A stretch of 64,000 nucleotides of DNA from Parasediminibacterium sp046546515 (GCF_046546515.1 NZ_JBKHKJ010000007.1:109528-173527); one strand, 5' to 3'; positions 1-9,213 are shown, counted from the stretch's first letter. Translations and numbers: made by a program. Notes: generated by a model from the sequence alone, not told the origin.

Positions 1-2
1 AT

Positions 3-308
3 TTTGACGACCCTGCAACTTATTTTGCCTATGAAGCAGACGATTTAATAGAAGAAGTGAAAATTGTTCCTACACAACCAGCGTTTGCCCATCATGTTAA
101 AGCAGCCGAAGATTATTATGGCATCAACCGGATTGAACTTAAAAACATAAGATATTCAGTTTACACAAAGTTCCGAGCCTTTAAAATGGCTTACAAAGCA
201 TTGGGAGATGAAGTTGTTAAGAGAGAAGTGAAAAAGCAAATTGAAGATATGCTTTCAAACAAATATCTATTTGCGGGCATGAATAGATATTTTGATGGAA
301 AGTTTTAA
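3..308 (+). CDS. C-terminal end of an unidentified protein (5' truncated by window edge)
   Basis: The reading frame is open from the first bases of the window to the TAA at 306-308, so the first methionine visible at 57 is probably internal and the gene begins upstream. About 101 residues are visible. They are soluble, charged and probably helical, with many Tyr, Lys and Phe residues, and end in YFDGKF. I do not recognise the family. No membrane segment or signal peptide is present in the visible part. The next gene on the same strand starts 235 bp further on, and the gap has its own promoter-like box, so the two are probably not one operon. Confidence 0.6.
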   Translation, partial: FDDPATYFAYEADDLIEEVKIVPTQPAFAHHVKAAEDYYGINRIELKNIRYSVYTKFRAFKMAYKALGDEVVKREVKKQIEDMLSNKYLFAGMNRYFDGKF

Positions 309-481
309 TCCAAAACTCAAATCCATATACAAAAAATATACTTTCAACTGGTTCCTGCAATTATTGCGAAAGAATAGTTTTTATATAACAAGCCTGTTTA
401 CAACTAGCCTTAGCTTAGTACCAACTAGCCCACGTCAAATATTGGTGTTGTTACTTCCCACTTCTGCTTTCAACTAGCCCC

Positions 482-495
482 AATTCATAATTCAT
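482..495 (+). repeat. Short heptad repeat (two AATTCAT units)
   Basis: Two perfect AATTCAT units stand in tandem about 50 bp before the oligoendopeptidase start. They belong to the family of 7-nt-period intergenic tracts seen throughout this window. The gap 309-543 also contains three copies of CAACTAGCC (near 401, 422 and 471), of unknown meaning. Confidence 0.5.
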
Positions 496-513
496 CCTCC
501 TCTTTTTTTCCGT

Positions 514-521
514 TATTTTTG
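514..521 (+). promoter_or_regulatory. Putative -7 promoter box TATTTTTG
   Basis: TATTTTTG matches the Bacteroidota sigma-ABfr -7 consensus TAnnTTTG exactly. It lies 22 bp before the ATG at 544, giving a predicted leader of about 18 nt. No clear -33 TTG element is seen at the usual spacing, so this is a moderate call. Confidence 0.4.
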
Positions 522-543
522 CCGCCACAAAAATATATAAGCA

Positions 544-2262
544 ATGGCATTAAGCGCAGATATACAAAAATTGGAAAGGCATTTTGTGCCGCAGGATTTT
601 ACAGTAACCACATGGGAAGAGCTAGAACCCTTTTTTAAATTGTTACTGGAAAGGGAAATTGACTGCAAGGAAAGCCTGGAACAGTGGCTGAAAGACATTA
701 GCGAAATAGAAGCCGTAGTAAGCGAGGATGCCTGCTGGAGGCAAATAAAAATGACTTGCGACACTACCAACAAGGCACTAGAAGACTCCTTTACTTTTTT
801 CTGCATGGAGATACAGCCCAAGCTACAGCCTTATGCAGATGCGCTGAACAAGAAATTAATCGCATCGCCCTTTACCAAAGACCTAGATCAGGATCAGTTT
901 TTTACCTACATCCGCAGCGTTAAAAAGAATATCGACTTGTTCCGGGAAGAAAACATACCGCTTCAAGCAGAGTTAAGCGTGATGCAGCAGCAGTATGGCG
1001 TGATTGCTGGCAAAATGACCGTGGAAGTAAATGGTCAGGAATATACCTTGCAGCAAGCTGCTAAATTCCTAGAAAATGAAGACAGGGCTTTGCGTGAACA
1101 AGTATACCGGAAAATACAGGAACGCCGCTTGCACGACAAAGCAGCCATGCACGACCTATATAGCCAATTAATTGGTAAACGCCACCAAGTAGCACTAAAT
1201 GCAGGCTTTGACAACTATCGAGATTATAAATTTGTGGAACTAGGCAGGTTCGACTATACCAAGGAAGATTGCTACCAGTTTCACGAAGCTGTGAAACTGC
1301 ATGTGCTGCCCCTAATAAGTAAAATATACGAAAAGAAAAGAAAGAAGCTAGGCCTAGATACCCTGAAACCTTGGGACACAGAAGCAGAACCTGCGGGCAT
1401 CACCCCATTGAAACCTTTTACTAATGGTAATGATTTATTGGCAAAATCGGAAGCCTGTTTTGAAAAATTAAACCCATTTTTTGCCGACTGCCTCCGCAAG
1501 ATGGATGAACTGAAACATTTTGACTTGGAAAGCAGGAAGGGCAAAGCACCCGGGGGGTACAACTGCCCACTTACAGAAAGCGGTGCACCATTTATTTTTA
1601 TGAATGCTGCTGGGCAAATGAGCGACGTAACCACTATGGTGCACGAAGGCGGACATGCCATCCATTCTTTTTTGTCGCACGGGCTGGAATTGAGCGCTTT
1701 TAAAGAATACCCAATGGAAATAGCCGAAGTAGCCAGCATGAGCATGGAATTGCTCAGCATGAGCCATTGGGATAGCTTTTTTAGCAATGCAGACGACCTG
1801 AAACGTGCAAAGGAGCATCAACTAGAGCGTACGATTACCATTTTCCCTTGGATAGCCATTATAGATAAGTTCCAGCATTGGGTATATGAAAACCCTTCGC
1901 ATACCCCAGAAGAAAGGACTAAGCAATGGTTATCAATTCTAAATGAATTTTCTACGGATGCCATTGATTATTCAGGCCTTGAATTATACCGTGAAATAGG
2001 GTGGCAGCGGCAGCTGCACTTGTTTGAAGTGCCATTTTACTACATAGAATATGGCATAGCCCAATTAGGCGCTATAGGTTTATGGATGCAGTATATAAAC
2101 AACCCAGAGCAGGCTTTGCAAAACTATATTAATGCCTTAACCCTTGGCGGAACCAAGACATTGCCTGTTTTGTACGAAACAGCAGGGTTGAAATTAGACT
2201 TGTCGCCAGCATATATCAAAAATCTGATGGTATTTGTAAACGAGCAAATGGAACAGTTGTAG
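544..2262 (+). CDS. M3 family oligoendopeptidase (PepF/M3-like)
   Basis: Predicted cytoplasmic zinc metallopeptidase of the M3 (thimet/oligoendopeptidase F) family, which trims short peptides. The zinc site is HEGGH at residues 367-371, where His367 and His371 bind zinc and Glu368 is the catalytic base. The likely third ligand is Glu395 in the AEVAS stretch about 25 residues later, as the family expects. The N-terminal 200 residues are highly helical and charged, as in the M3 lid region. At 572 aa it fits the usual 560-600 aa. No signal peptide is present. The ATG at 544 follows a TAnnTTTG box. The GNAT-like gene starts 24 bp after the stop and may be cotranscribed. Confidence 0.9.
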   Translation: MALSADIQKLERHFVPQDFTVTTWEELEPFFKLLLEREIDCKESLEQWLKDISEIEAVVSEDACWRQIKMTCDTTNKALEDSFTFFCMEIQPKLQPYADALNKKLIASPFTKDLDQDQFFTYIRSVKKNIDLFREENIPLQAELSVMQQQYGVIAGKMTVEVNGQEYTLQQAAKFLENEDRALREQVYRKIQERRLHDKAAMHDLYSQLIGKRHQVALNAGFDNYRDYKFVELGRFDYTKEDCYQFHEAVKLHVLPLISKIYEKKRKKLGLDTLKPWDTEAEPAGITPLKPFTNGNDLLAKSEACFEKLNPFFADCLRKMDELKHFDLESRKGKAPGGYNCPLTESGAPFIFMNAAGQMSDVTTMVHEGGHAIHSFLSHGLELSAFKEYPMEIAEVASMSMELLSMSHWDSFFSNADDLKRAKEHQLERTITIFPWIAIIDKFQHWVYENPSHTPEERTKQWLSILNEFSTDAIDYSGLELYREIGWQRQLHLFEVPFYYIEYGIAQLGAIGLWMQYINNPEQALQNYINALTLGGTKTLPVLYETAGLKLDLSPAYIKNLMVFVNEQMEQL

Positions 2263-2286
2263 CAACAAACATCCAAATACCATTAT

Positions 2287-3462
2287 ATGCAAATAATAGA
2301 GGTAAACAGCAGTGTTACCGAAAAGGAATTTATTGAAATAAATGCAACGCTTAATAAGGGCAACCCCTGCTTTATCCGCCCGCTGGACAAGGAAGTGAAG
2401 GAAACCTTTAACCCGCAACACAATAAAAACTTTAAGCACGGCGATGCCAAAAGGTGGATAGTTGTTGGGGGTGATGGAAAAACCATTGGCCGCATTGCCG
2501 CTTATATAAATGAAAGGTACATTAACAGGGGTACTGATTTTATTACCGGGGCAGTTGGCTTTTTTGATTGTGCCAACAACCAAGATGCTGCCAACCTACT
2601 GTTTGATACAGCCAAGCAATGGTTGCAAGAACAAGGTGCAGAAGCAATGGATGGCCCCATTAATTTTGGCGACAGGGACAAATGGTGGGGGCTTTTGATA
2701 GATGGGTTTAACAAGCCGCCTGTGTATGGTATGTCCTTCAACCCACCATATTACCAGCAGTTGGTAGAGGGCTATGGGTTTAAAAATTACTACAACCAGT
2801 ATTATTATACCATGGAGGTAGATGCCCCATTCCCAGATAAAATAATAGAGCGCCATGCAAAGTTTAAAGCAAAGCCAGAATACTCAGCAAGGCATTTAAC
2901 GCTCGACAAGCTGGAAAAATATGCAGGGGACTTTGCAACGGTTTACAATGCTGCTTGGGCACAGCATGGCGAAGCAAAAGAAATAACCCAGGAAGATATA
3001 CTAAGCCTGTTTAAACAAATGAAAACGGTTATGGACGAACGGCTGGTTTGGTTTGCTTATTACAAAGAAGACCCCATTGCCATGTTTATCAATATCCCTG
3101 ACATCAACGAATATTTCAAGCATTTTAATGGAAAGCTGGGGATTATAGAAAAGCTGCGTTTGTTATGGATGAAAAAACGGGGCTATTGCAAAAAAGCCAC
3201 TGGGCTAGCTTTTGGCGTAGTGCCAAAATTCCAAGCTATTGGCGTGGATAGCTTTATAATACAGGAAGTTGCGTTGGTTGTTCAAAATAAAGGATGGTAC
3301 AATGAATATGAAATGGGCTGGGCTGGCGACTGGAACCCAAGGATGATTAATATTTACAAGGGGTTAAATGGCGTGCAAAGCCGCCATTTAGTTACCTATC
3401 GCTACATTTTTGACGAGTCTGTGCAACCATTTGAGAGGCACCCAGTAATGCAGTATAAGTAG
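2287..3462 (+). CDS. GNAT-fold acyltransferase-like protein of unknown substrate
   Basis: A 391-aa soluble protein that resembles the Bacteroidota group of long GNAT-like proteins related to YghO. Visible support is a GNAT-style strand-turn at residues 65-80 (IVVGGDGKTIGRIAAYIN, matching the beta-strands before the acyl-CoA site), then GFFDC and a DGPINFGDRDKWWG stretch that is typical of this family. The second half has a repeat of that fold (residues about 200-370), suggesting a double-GNAT arrangement. It starts 24 bp after the peptidase stop and is probably in the same transcript. The substrate cannot be told from sequence. Confidence 0.55.
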   Translation: MQIIEVNSSVTEKEFIEINATLNKGNPCFIRPLDKEVKETFNPQHNKNFKHGDAKRWIVVGGDGKTIGRIAAYINERYINRGTDFITGAVGFFDCANNQDAANLLFDTAKQWLQEQGAEAMDGPINFGDRDKWWGLLIDGFNKPPVYGMSFNPPYYQQLVEGYGFKNYYNQYYYTMEVDAPFPDKIIERHAKFKAKPEYSARHLTLDKLEKYAGDFATVYNAAWAQHGEAKEITQEDILSLFKQMKTVMDERLVWFAYYKEDPIAMFINIPDINEYFKHFNGKLGIIEKLRLLWMKKRGYCKKATGLAFGVVPKFQAIGVDSFIIQEVALVVQNKGWYNEYEMGWAGDWNPRMINIYKGLNGVQSRHLVTYRYIFDESVQPFERHPVMQYK

Positions 3463-3740
3463 AGGGGAGGCAAAGAGGCAATAGGCAAGGGGGCAAAGAG
3501 GAGGAAATAGCCACAAAGGCACAAAAACACGAAGAGGCAAAAAGTTTTAAGGGAAGAAGAAAAAGCAAGACAAACGTTTCTTTGCTTCCTTAAAGTGAAA
3601 GGGTTTATCTTAAAAGCATAGCCTTTGCGTAAAAACTTTGCGATTCTCTGCGTTTGATCGCTTAGTGTGCTTTGCGTTTTCAAAATAACATTTGGGGAAA
3701 GTTATTTTGAAAACGTTACATCGTGCCTTAGTGGCGGAAA
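3463..3740. repeat. Octad-repeat inverted element, copy 1
   Basis: Directly after the GNAT-like stop lies a run of 8-nt words: CCACAAAG, GCACAAAA, ACACGAAG and AGGCAAAA from 3511 to 3542, then AGTTTTAAGGG. About 110-190 bp later come complementary words (GCTTAGTGTGCTTTGCG near 3660-3676 and CGTGCCTTAGTGG at 3722-3734). The arms could fold into a long imperfect hairpin. The same design recurs at 15106, 20748, 28306, 35417 and 41086. No gene is seen here. Confidence 0.6.
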
Positions 3741-3935
3741 TCTTATGCTGTTGCTATCCATATTGTTCTTTTATGCACCCTCAAAAACAGGGCCTATTAA
3801 AAAAAAACTTATCTTTGTAGGGTAAACGCACTTGATACAAAGCATTTACAAAGCTAGTTTCCAGGAAGAAGTATCGTAGTTCTTTTTTTGCTAATATTAA
3901 AATAGTTGTAGTGCTAAAATTGGTGTTGCGTTTAT

Positions 3936-4033
3936 CACCCACAAAGCACTCACTTTTTCTCACAAATCACTCACAAAATACGCACAAATCACTCAAAAAG
4001 TACGCACAAAACACGCACGAATCACGCACAATT
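3936..4033 (+). repeat. 11-nt periodic array, nine units (consensus YACKCACAAAW)
   Basis: Nine units follow one another: 3936-3946, 3947-3957, 3958-3967 (one base short), then 3968-3978, 3979-3989, 3990-4000, 4001-4011, 4012-4022 and 4023-4033. Typical units are CACTCACAAAA, TACGCACAAAT and CACGCACGAAT. The A-tract in each unit falls at the same phase, so it recurs about once per helical turn. A second array with nearly the same word is at 18785-18861. The gap 3741-4379 around it otherwise shows no gene; a 60-codon minus-strand frame across it is judged spurious. Confidence 0.75.
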
Positions 4034-4379
4034 TTTTTCAGATATTGTTGATAATCAATGGTTTAAATAAGCGAAAGCAATTTTTGAAAAACGGCAAAAG
4101 TGGAAAAAAGACCCAAAATGGAAAAACTGAAACTATTTTAATAAAAAAACAGTAAAAATAATAGTATAAGTGTTCTCGTTTTGCACTCCATCTTTTTGCT
4201 CCCTCTCCCGTAGGAAAGTTTGTTCCGGCCTTTTAGGATAAGAGAAGCCGGATGGGATCAGGGTTGTGTTACGGTGATTTTTTTACTAAAAAGCGAAAAA
4301 CTTTTATGCACCCGTTCTTTTTAGGGTTATATTGCCTTGCTAGGCAAGCGCTATTTTGCATACAAGTAAATTTTGCCCC

Positions 4380-4922
4380 ATGTACGAATATTTCAAGGCA
4401 TTGCACATTATATTTATCGTAACCTGGTTTGCGGGCATGTTTTATATGCCCCGCCTTTTTATTTACAACGTTGAAGCAGCAGAGAAACTAGAAGCTGTAA
4501 AACAAATACTACAGCAACAGTTTACCATCATGATGAAACGGCTTTGGTATGGCATTACTTGGCCATCGGCTATACTCACACTCATTTTTGGCCCTGTTGT
4601 TTTATTCATGGGCGGCTGGAACAATGTTGTTTTTGAAGAACAGGGCAGGTGGCTGCTGATAAAATTAATATTTGTTATTTTTCTCTATGCGTACCATTTT
4701 TCGCTTCATATTATTTTTAAGCAGCAAGTAAATGGCATTTTCAAATACAGTTCACAGCAGCTAAGGGTTTGGAACGAAGTGGCTACCATTTTCCTAATAG
4801 CCATCGTAATGCTGGTAGTGGTAAAGCAAAGCATTAGTTTGATATGGGGCTTGGCAGGGCTGGTTAGTTTTATGGCAATATTGATGTGTGCGATAAAAAT
4901 ATACAAAAGCCTTCGGAAGTAA
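4380..4922 (+). CDS. HemJ-like membrane protein (protoporphyrinogen IX oxidase family)
   Basis: A 180-aa integral membrane protein with four hydrophobic segments (about residues 6-26, 57-80, 90-108 and 138-178). The N-terminal stretch with the family's His (His9 in ALHIIF) followed by TWFAGMFYMPRLF is the hallmark of HemJ/UPF0093, the quinone-linked protoporphyrinogen oxidase of haem synthesis. The ATG at 4380 is preferred over an in-frame ATG 24 bp upstream because the protein then begins MYEYFKALH, as in homologs, and because a TAAATTTTG box sits just before it. The alpha/beta hydrolase start follows 29 bp after the stop. Confidence 0.75.
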   Translation: MYEYFKALHIIFIVTWFAGMFYMPRLFIYNVEAAEKLEAVKQILQQQFTIMMKRLWYGITWPSAILTLIFGPVVLFMGGWNNVVFEEQGRWLLIKLIFVIFLYAYHFSLHIIFKQQVNGIFKYSSQQLRVWNEVATIFLIAIVMLVVVKQSISLIWGLAGLVSFMAILMCAIKIYKSLRK

Positions 4923-4951
4923 AATGCCAAACATCAATACCACAATATAAT

Positions 4952-5608
4952 ATGCAAACTGTATATTTCATATCTGGTTTAGGGGCAGACAAAAGGGCAT
5001 TTGCTTTTTTAAATTTGTCTTTTTGCAAGCCTATTTTTATAGAATGGATTGTCCCACTGCCGAAGGAAACAATGGCTAGCTATGCTGGTAGGTTAAAAGC
5101 AGTTATTACCGAACCCAACCCAATTCTAGTTGGCCTGTCCTTTGGTGGGATGTTGGCAACCGAAATGGCAAAGACCGACCCAACACTAAAAGCCATCCTT
5201 ATTTCCAGCAACAAAACAGCTAGTGAGTTCCCTTTTTGGCTGCGGCTTGGCAAATACTTCCCCATATACAAATGGATGCCAGGGAGCGTTACCAAATCCC
5301 GTCCCGCATTCCGCTTCTTTTGCTGGATGCTAGGTGCAAAAACAGAAAAAGGGAAGAAATTACTCTGGCAAATTATCCAGGATACAGACATTCCATTTTC
5401 CCAATGGGTGATAGAAGCCATTATGCAATGGGGCAATGATGTTATTCCCCCGAACATTACCCATATACATGGCAAGGCCGATAGGCTGCTGCCTTATTAC
5501 CTTATCAAGAACCCTAATTATACCATACCCACCGGCGGCCATTCAATGGTAATGGCTTATGCGAAGGAAATTTCAGGGTTGCTAAAGGTATTGATTGATA
5601 AACCGTAA
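4952..5608 (+). CDS. Alpha/beta hydrolase family protein
   Basis: A 218-aa small alpha/beta hydrolase. The nucleophile elbow GLSFGG (residues about 63-68, Ser as nucleophile) and a C-terminal GGHS with the catalytic His before MVMAYAKEI fit the fold. The N-terminus (MQTVYFISGLGADKRAF) is a first beta-strand plus oxyanion loop. The ATG at 4952 is chosen because it gives that clean beginning; an in-frame earlier start would overlap the hemJ-like gene. The substrate is unknown. It is likely cotranscribed with the HemJ-like gene. Confidence 0.75.
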   Translation: MQTVYFISGLGADKRAFAFLNLSFCKPIFIEWIVPLPKETMASYAGRLKAVITEPNPILVGLSFGGMLATEMAKTDPTLKAILISSNKTASEFPFWLRLGKYFPIYKWMPGSVTKSRPAFRFFCWMLGAKTEKGKKLLWQIIQDTDIPFSQWVIEAIMQWGNDVIPPNITHIHGKADRLLPYYLIKNPNYTIPTGGHSMVMAYAKEISGLLKVLIDKP

Positions 5609-5664
5609 AGATTATTTGTAACAAGGGCAGTTAAATAGCAAAACGAGTAGCTAAACCATTTTTA

Positions 5665-5706
5665 CTTACTACTTATGACTTACTACTTATTACTTACGAC
5701 TACTTA
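5665..5706 (+). repeat. Heptad tract upstream of pth (ACTTAnn units)
   Basis: Six 7-nt units in exact register: ACTTACT, ACTTATG, ACTTACT, ACTTATT, ACTTACG and ACTACTT. The tract ends 2 bp before the TACATTTG promoter box of pth. The same words occur at 42004-42031 and 54603-54627. Confidence 0.75.
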
Positions 5707-5708
5707 TT

Positions 5709-5716
5709 TACATTTG
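5709..5716 (+). promoter_or_regulatory. Putative -7 box TACATTTG of pth (possibly leaderless)
   Basis: TACATTTG matches TAnnTTTG exactly and ends only 4 bp before the ATG at 5721. Transcription in this phylum starts about 4-7 nt after the box, so the mRNA would begin at or beside the start codon. No good -33 element is seen because the upstream DNA is the heptad tract. Confidence 0.45.
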
Positions 5717-5720
5717 CCGC

Positions 5721-6299
5721 ATGAGCAAGTTTTTGATTGTAGGGCTAGGGAATGTAGGCACAGAATACAACCACACCCGTCACAATATTGGGTTTGATGT
5801 GCTAGATGCATTTGTGCTAAAACACAATGGCTTTTTTCAAATGGACAGACTGGCATACAAAGCCGAGGTAAAGTGGAAAGGCAGGGTGTTTATTTGCATC
5901 AAGCCTACTACCTACATGAATCTAAGCGGCAAAGCGTTTAAATACTGGCAGCTAAAAGAAAACATAGACATTGAAAATACACTAACCATAGTAGATGACC
6001 TTGCCCTGCCCATCAACAAGCTGCGACTGCGTGCCGCTGGCAGCGATGCAGGGCACAATGGGTTACGGGACATACAACTAACACTAGGCACAGACAAGTA
6101 CCCAAAACTACGCTTTGGCATCGGCAGCCAGTTCCCCAAAGGGATGCAGGTAGAATTTGTTTTGGGCAAATGGTTCCCGGAGGAACGCCCCCTCATTATC
6201 CAGAAAATAGACAAGTGTACCGAGGCTATTGAGCAATTTGCCACCATTGGCATAGAAAAAACCATGAATTTCATAAATAATTTAGCCTTTACACAATAA
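5721..6299 (+). CDS. pth: Peptidyl-tRNA hydrolase
   Basis: Cleaves peptidyl-tRNAs released by stalled ribosomes, recycling tRNA in the cytoplasm. The N-terminus has the family pattern FLIVGLGNVGTEYNHTRHN, with Asn11 and the catalytic His21. VDDLALP (about residue 94) carries the Asp that orients the His, and GSDAGHNGLRDI (about 111-122) is the substrate-binding signature. The length of 192 aa is normal. The gene stands alone after a heptad repeat tract and a TACATTTG box touching the start. Confidence 0.95.
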   Translation: MSKFLIVGLGNVGTEYNHTRHNIGFDVLDAFVLKHNGFFQMDRLAYKAEVKWKGRVFICIKPTTYMNLSGKAFKYWQLKENIDIENTLTIVDDLALPINKLRLRAAGSDAGHNGLRDIQLTLGTDKYPKLRFGIGSQFPKGMQVEFVLGKWFPEERPLIIQKIDKCTEAIEQFATIGIEKTMNFINNLAFTQ

Positions 6300-6419
6300 A
6301 TCATATACAAAAACAGTTTATAAGTAGTGGAATACAATATATGTAGCAGGGTCTAGCAACAGCCACTTCAAAAAGGGGTGCATTTGCAGCTATATAATTA
6401 CTATTTTAATACTACTACC

Positions 6420-7031
6420 ATGAAGATTTTTTGTGTAGGGCGGAATTATATTGATCATGCAAAGGAGCTTGGGAACGACGTGCCCGAGGAGCCTGTCATT
6501 TTCATGAAGCCTAAAAGTGCTTTGTTACAGGCACATACACCATTTTATTACCCTGAGTTTTCAAACGAGCTTCATTACGAGGCCGAGGTAGTGCTGCGTA
6601 TATGCAAGAATGGCCGCTATGTGCAAGAACGCCAGGCCTCTAAATACTACAATGCTTTTTCATTGGGTATTGATTTCACGGCAAGGGACATACAGAACGA
6701 GCTAAAGAAAAAAGGCCTGCCTTGGGAAAAAGCAAAAGCTTGGGACAATTCTGCTGTTGTAGCCAACTGGATAGACATTACGCCCGATAATGCCAAAAAG
6801 CCCGTTTCTTTTTCGCTGAAGCAAAATGACCTTGTTGTTCAACGGGGCAATACAAAGGACATGATTTTTTCTTTCAGCCAAGTAATAGCCCACATCTCTA
6901 ATTATTTCTCTTTAAACATAGGCGACATGGTTTTTACCGGCACCCCAGCGGGTGTGGGCGAATGCATGCCTGGCGACAAGTTGGAAGGATTTATTGAAGA
7001 AACAAGCGTTTTTGAACTGGAAATAAAATAG
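6420..7031 (+). CDS. Fumarylacetoacetate hydrolase (FAH) family protein
   Basis: A 203-aa single-domain FAH-fold enzyme of the type that hydrolyses or isomerises acylpyruvates and related keto acids. Metal-site residues are visible in HYEAEVVLR (two Glu) and FTARDIQ (Asp), and the end has the usual FTGTPAGVGECMPGDKL signature. The ATG at 6420 gives MKIFCVGRNYIDHAKEL, the standard FAH beginning; an in-frame ATG 42 bp upstream would add an untypical tail. The real substrate cannot be told. The dehydrogenase gene follows 52 bp later. Confidence 0.88.
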   Translation: MKIFCVGRNYIDHAKELGNDVPEEPVIFMKPKSALLQAHTPFYYPEFSNELHYEAEVVLRICKNGRYVQERQASKYYNAFSLGIDFTARDIQNELKKKGLPWEKAKAWDNSAVVANWIDITPDNAKKPVSFSLKQNDLVVQRGNTKDMIFSFSQVIAHISNYFSLNIGDMVFTGTPAGVGECMPGDKLEGFIEETSVFELEIK

Positions 7032-7083
7032 CACCCTTTAACACGATTAAAACAAAAATTTTGAAAACAAAAAGTATTCTGCC

Positions 7084-9150
7084 ATGCTGAACCGAGATAC
7101 ATTATTACAAGCATACCGGCTAATGGTTACGGCAAAAGCCATGGGCGATACATTTGAAGCCAACAGGCAAGCCTGTATTTACGAGCATTCTACCTCTAGG
7201 GGTCACGAAGCTATACAGATAGCCACTGGCATACAGTTATTGCCATGCGACTGGGTAAGCCCGTATTACAGGGATGACAGCATGTTACTTTCGCTCGGCT
7301 TCACGGAGCATGAGCTGATATTGCAACTGCTGGCTAAAAAAGATGACCCATTTTCCGGTGGGAGGTCTTATTACAGCCACCCAAGCAACAAAGATGGCGT
7401 TCGGCCGTCTATCATACACCAAAGCAGTGCCACGGGTATGCAAGCGATACCCACCACCGGGCTTGCGCATGGATTGCAGTTTTTAGAAACCACCCATTCT
7501 GCCTTGCTGAAAAAAGGCGAGAACGGCGAATGCCCAATTGTGCTTTGCTCTATGGGTGATGGCAGCGTAACCGAAGGCGAGGTAAGCGAAGCATTGCAAT
7601 TTGCTGTTTTAAAGCAACTGCCTATTGTATATTTAGTACAGGACAACCAATGGGGTACTAGTGCTACCGCAGAGGAAACACGCACGTCCACTGCTTTTGA
7701 ATATGCGGCTGGCTTCAAGGGGCTACACAGAATGCAATGCGATGGCAGCGATTTTATGCGCAGCTACGAGACCATGCAGCAAGCCATTGCTTATGCAAGG
7801 GTAGAACGTAAGCCAGTGCTTGTACATGCCCGTGTGCCATTGCTAGGCCACCATACCAACAGCATACGCCGCGAATTTTACCGTGACAGGGAAGATTTAC
7901 TAAGGCATGGCTTGTACGACCCTTTACCCAAAATGAGGGTATTGCTAAACAGTGCAGGTTTTAATGACCATGATATTAATGAAACAGAGGCAGATGCGCA
8001 AAGAACGGTAACAGATGCTTTTGACAAAGCAGTTGTAGCAGAGGAACCAGATGCTACAAGCGTGGAAGACAATGTTTTTGCGCCTACACCAGTAACAGAA
8101 GAAAAAGGCACAAGAAGCCCTAAGGGAAGCGAGCAGGTAATGATGGTAGATGCAGCCCTACATGCAATAGAGGAAATAATGGAAGACCATGCCGAGGCGG
8201 TTTTGTATGGTCAGGACGTGGGCAGGAGGCTAGGTGGCATTTTCAGGGAAACCGCAACCCTTGCTGAAAAATTTGGCGACAAGCGTGTGTTCAACACCGC
8301 AATACAAGAGGCATACATAGTAGGCAGTACCGTGGGCATGTCTGCCATGGGCGTGAAGCCCATAGTGGAAGTGCAGTTTGGCGATTATATTTACCCAGGC
8401 TTCAACCAGTTGGTAAGCGAGGTTTCAAAATCCAACTACCTTACCAATGGCAAGTTTCCAGTAGGCGTGGTTTTGCGGGTGCCAGTAGGCGCTTATGGCG
8501 GCGGTGGCCCATACCATAGTGGTAGTGTAGAAAGTACATTGCTGTCTATCAAAGGCATAAAAGTTGCTTACCCATCTAATGCCGCAGACATGAAAGGGCT
8601 GATGAAAGCCGCTTACTATGACCCAAACCCTGTGGTAATGCTAGAGCACAAAGGCATATACTGGAGCAAAATGCCTGGTACGGAAGAAGCAAGAATGCCA
8701 GAGCCCTCAAAAGATTATATATTCCCGCTGGGCAAAGCAAGGGTAGTGCAAGCTGCCGAGGCTGCTCATATAAGAACAGGGGACACCGCTTGTATCATTA
8801 CTTACGGCATGGGGGTATATTGGGCAAAAGCCGCTGCGAAAAAATATCCCGGCCAAGTAGAAATCATAGATTTAAGGACATTGTTCCCGCTTGATGAAGA
8901 AATGGTATTTGAGGCGGCCACCCGCCACGGCAAAGTGATAGTGCTAAGCGAGGAACAGCAAAACAATTCTTTTGCAGAATCGCTATCCCTGCGCATATCC
9001 AACAGCTGCTACCATTTCCTAGATGCAAGGGTAGAGGTAATTGGGGCTTTGAACCTGCCTGCCGTGCCTACCAACCTTATCCTAGAAGCAGCAATGCTGC
9101 CTACGGTAGATAAAGTGATAAAGAGGCTTGACAAGCTATTGAGGTATTAG
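7084..9150 (+). CDS. Thiamine-dependent 2-oxoacid dehydrogenase E1, fused alpha and beta subunits
   Basis: A 688-aa fusion of E1-alpha (about residues 1-330) and E1-beta (about 350-688), the E1 of a branched-chain or related 2-oxoacid dehydrogenase complex, making acyl-lipoyl-E2. The alpha half has the TPP motif beginning MGDGSVTEG at residue 158 and ending QDNQWG. The beta half begins VDAALHAIEEIMEDH and includes FGDKRVFNTAIQEAY and the transketolase C-terminal region (IIDLRTLFPLDEE). Such fusions are common in Bacteroidota. The linker (about 300-350) is acidic and poorly conserved. The E2 and E3 genes are not in the window. A strong hairpin terminator follows. Confidence 0.9.
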   Translation: MLNRDTLLQAYRLMVTAKAMGDTFEANRQACIYEHSTSRGHEAIQIATGIQLLPCDWVSPYYRDDSMLLSLGFTEHELILQLLAKKDDPFSGGRSYYSHPSNKDGVRPSIIHQSSATGMQAIPTTGLAHGLQFLETTHSALLKKGENGECPIVLCSMGDGSVTEGEVSEALQFAVLKQLPIVYLVQDNQWGTSATAEETRTSTAFEYAAGFKGLHRMQCDGSDFMRSYETMQQAIAYARVERKPVLVHARVPLLGHHTNSIRREFYRDREDLLRHGLYDPLPKMRVLLNSAGFNDHDINETEADAQRTVTDAFDKAVVAEEPDATSVEDNVFAPTPVTEEKGTRSPKGSEQVMMVDAALHAIEEIMEDHAEAVLYGQDVGRRLGGIFRETATLAEKFGDKRVFNTAIQEAYIVGSTVGMSAMGVKPIVEVQFGDYIYPGFNQLVSEVSKSNYLTNGKFPVGVVLRVPVGAYGGGGPYHSGSVESTLLSIKGIKVAYPSNAADMKGLMKAAYYDPNPVVMLEHKGIYWSKMPGTEEARMPEPSKDYIFPLGKARVVQAAEAAHIRTGDTACIITYGMGVYWAKAAAKKYPGQVEIIDLRTLFPLDEEMVFEAATRHGKVIVLSEEQQNNSFAESLSLRISNSCYHFLDARVEVIGALNLPAVPTNLILEAAMLPTVDKVIKRLDKLLRY

Positions 9151-9175
9151 GGGAAATAAATTAAGGTTTAGAGAT

Positions 9176-9213
9176 AAAAAGTTGCAGTTAAGTGATTAGC
9201 TGCAACTTTTTTT
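9176..9213 (+). terminator. Rho-independent terminator after the E1 gene
   Basis: GTTGCAG (9181-9187) pairs with CTGCAAC (9200-9206); flanking A's and T's extend the stem to about 12 bp, and a run of seven T's follows. It lies about 25 bp after the E1 stop codon. Confidence 0.8.

Noticed and set aside
309..543. CAACTAGCC repeats as a binding-site array
   Set aside because: Only three copies with irregular spacing; not enough to call.
3781..3963. Minus-strand 60-codon frame
   Set aside because: AT-rich, no family, and it overlaps the 11-nt array.
3936..4033. CRISPR array
   Set aside because: The 11-nt units are contiguous with no spacers, and there are no cas genes.
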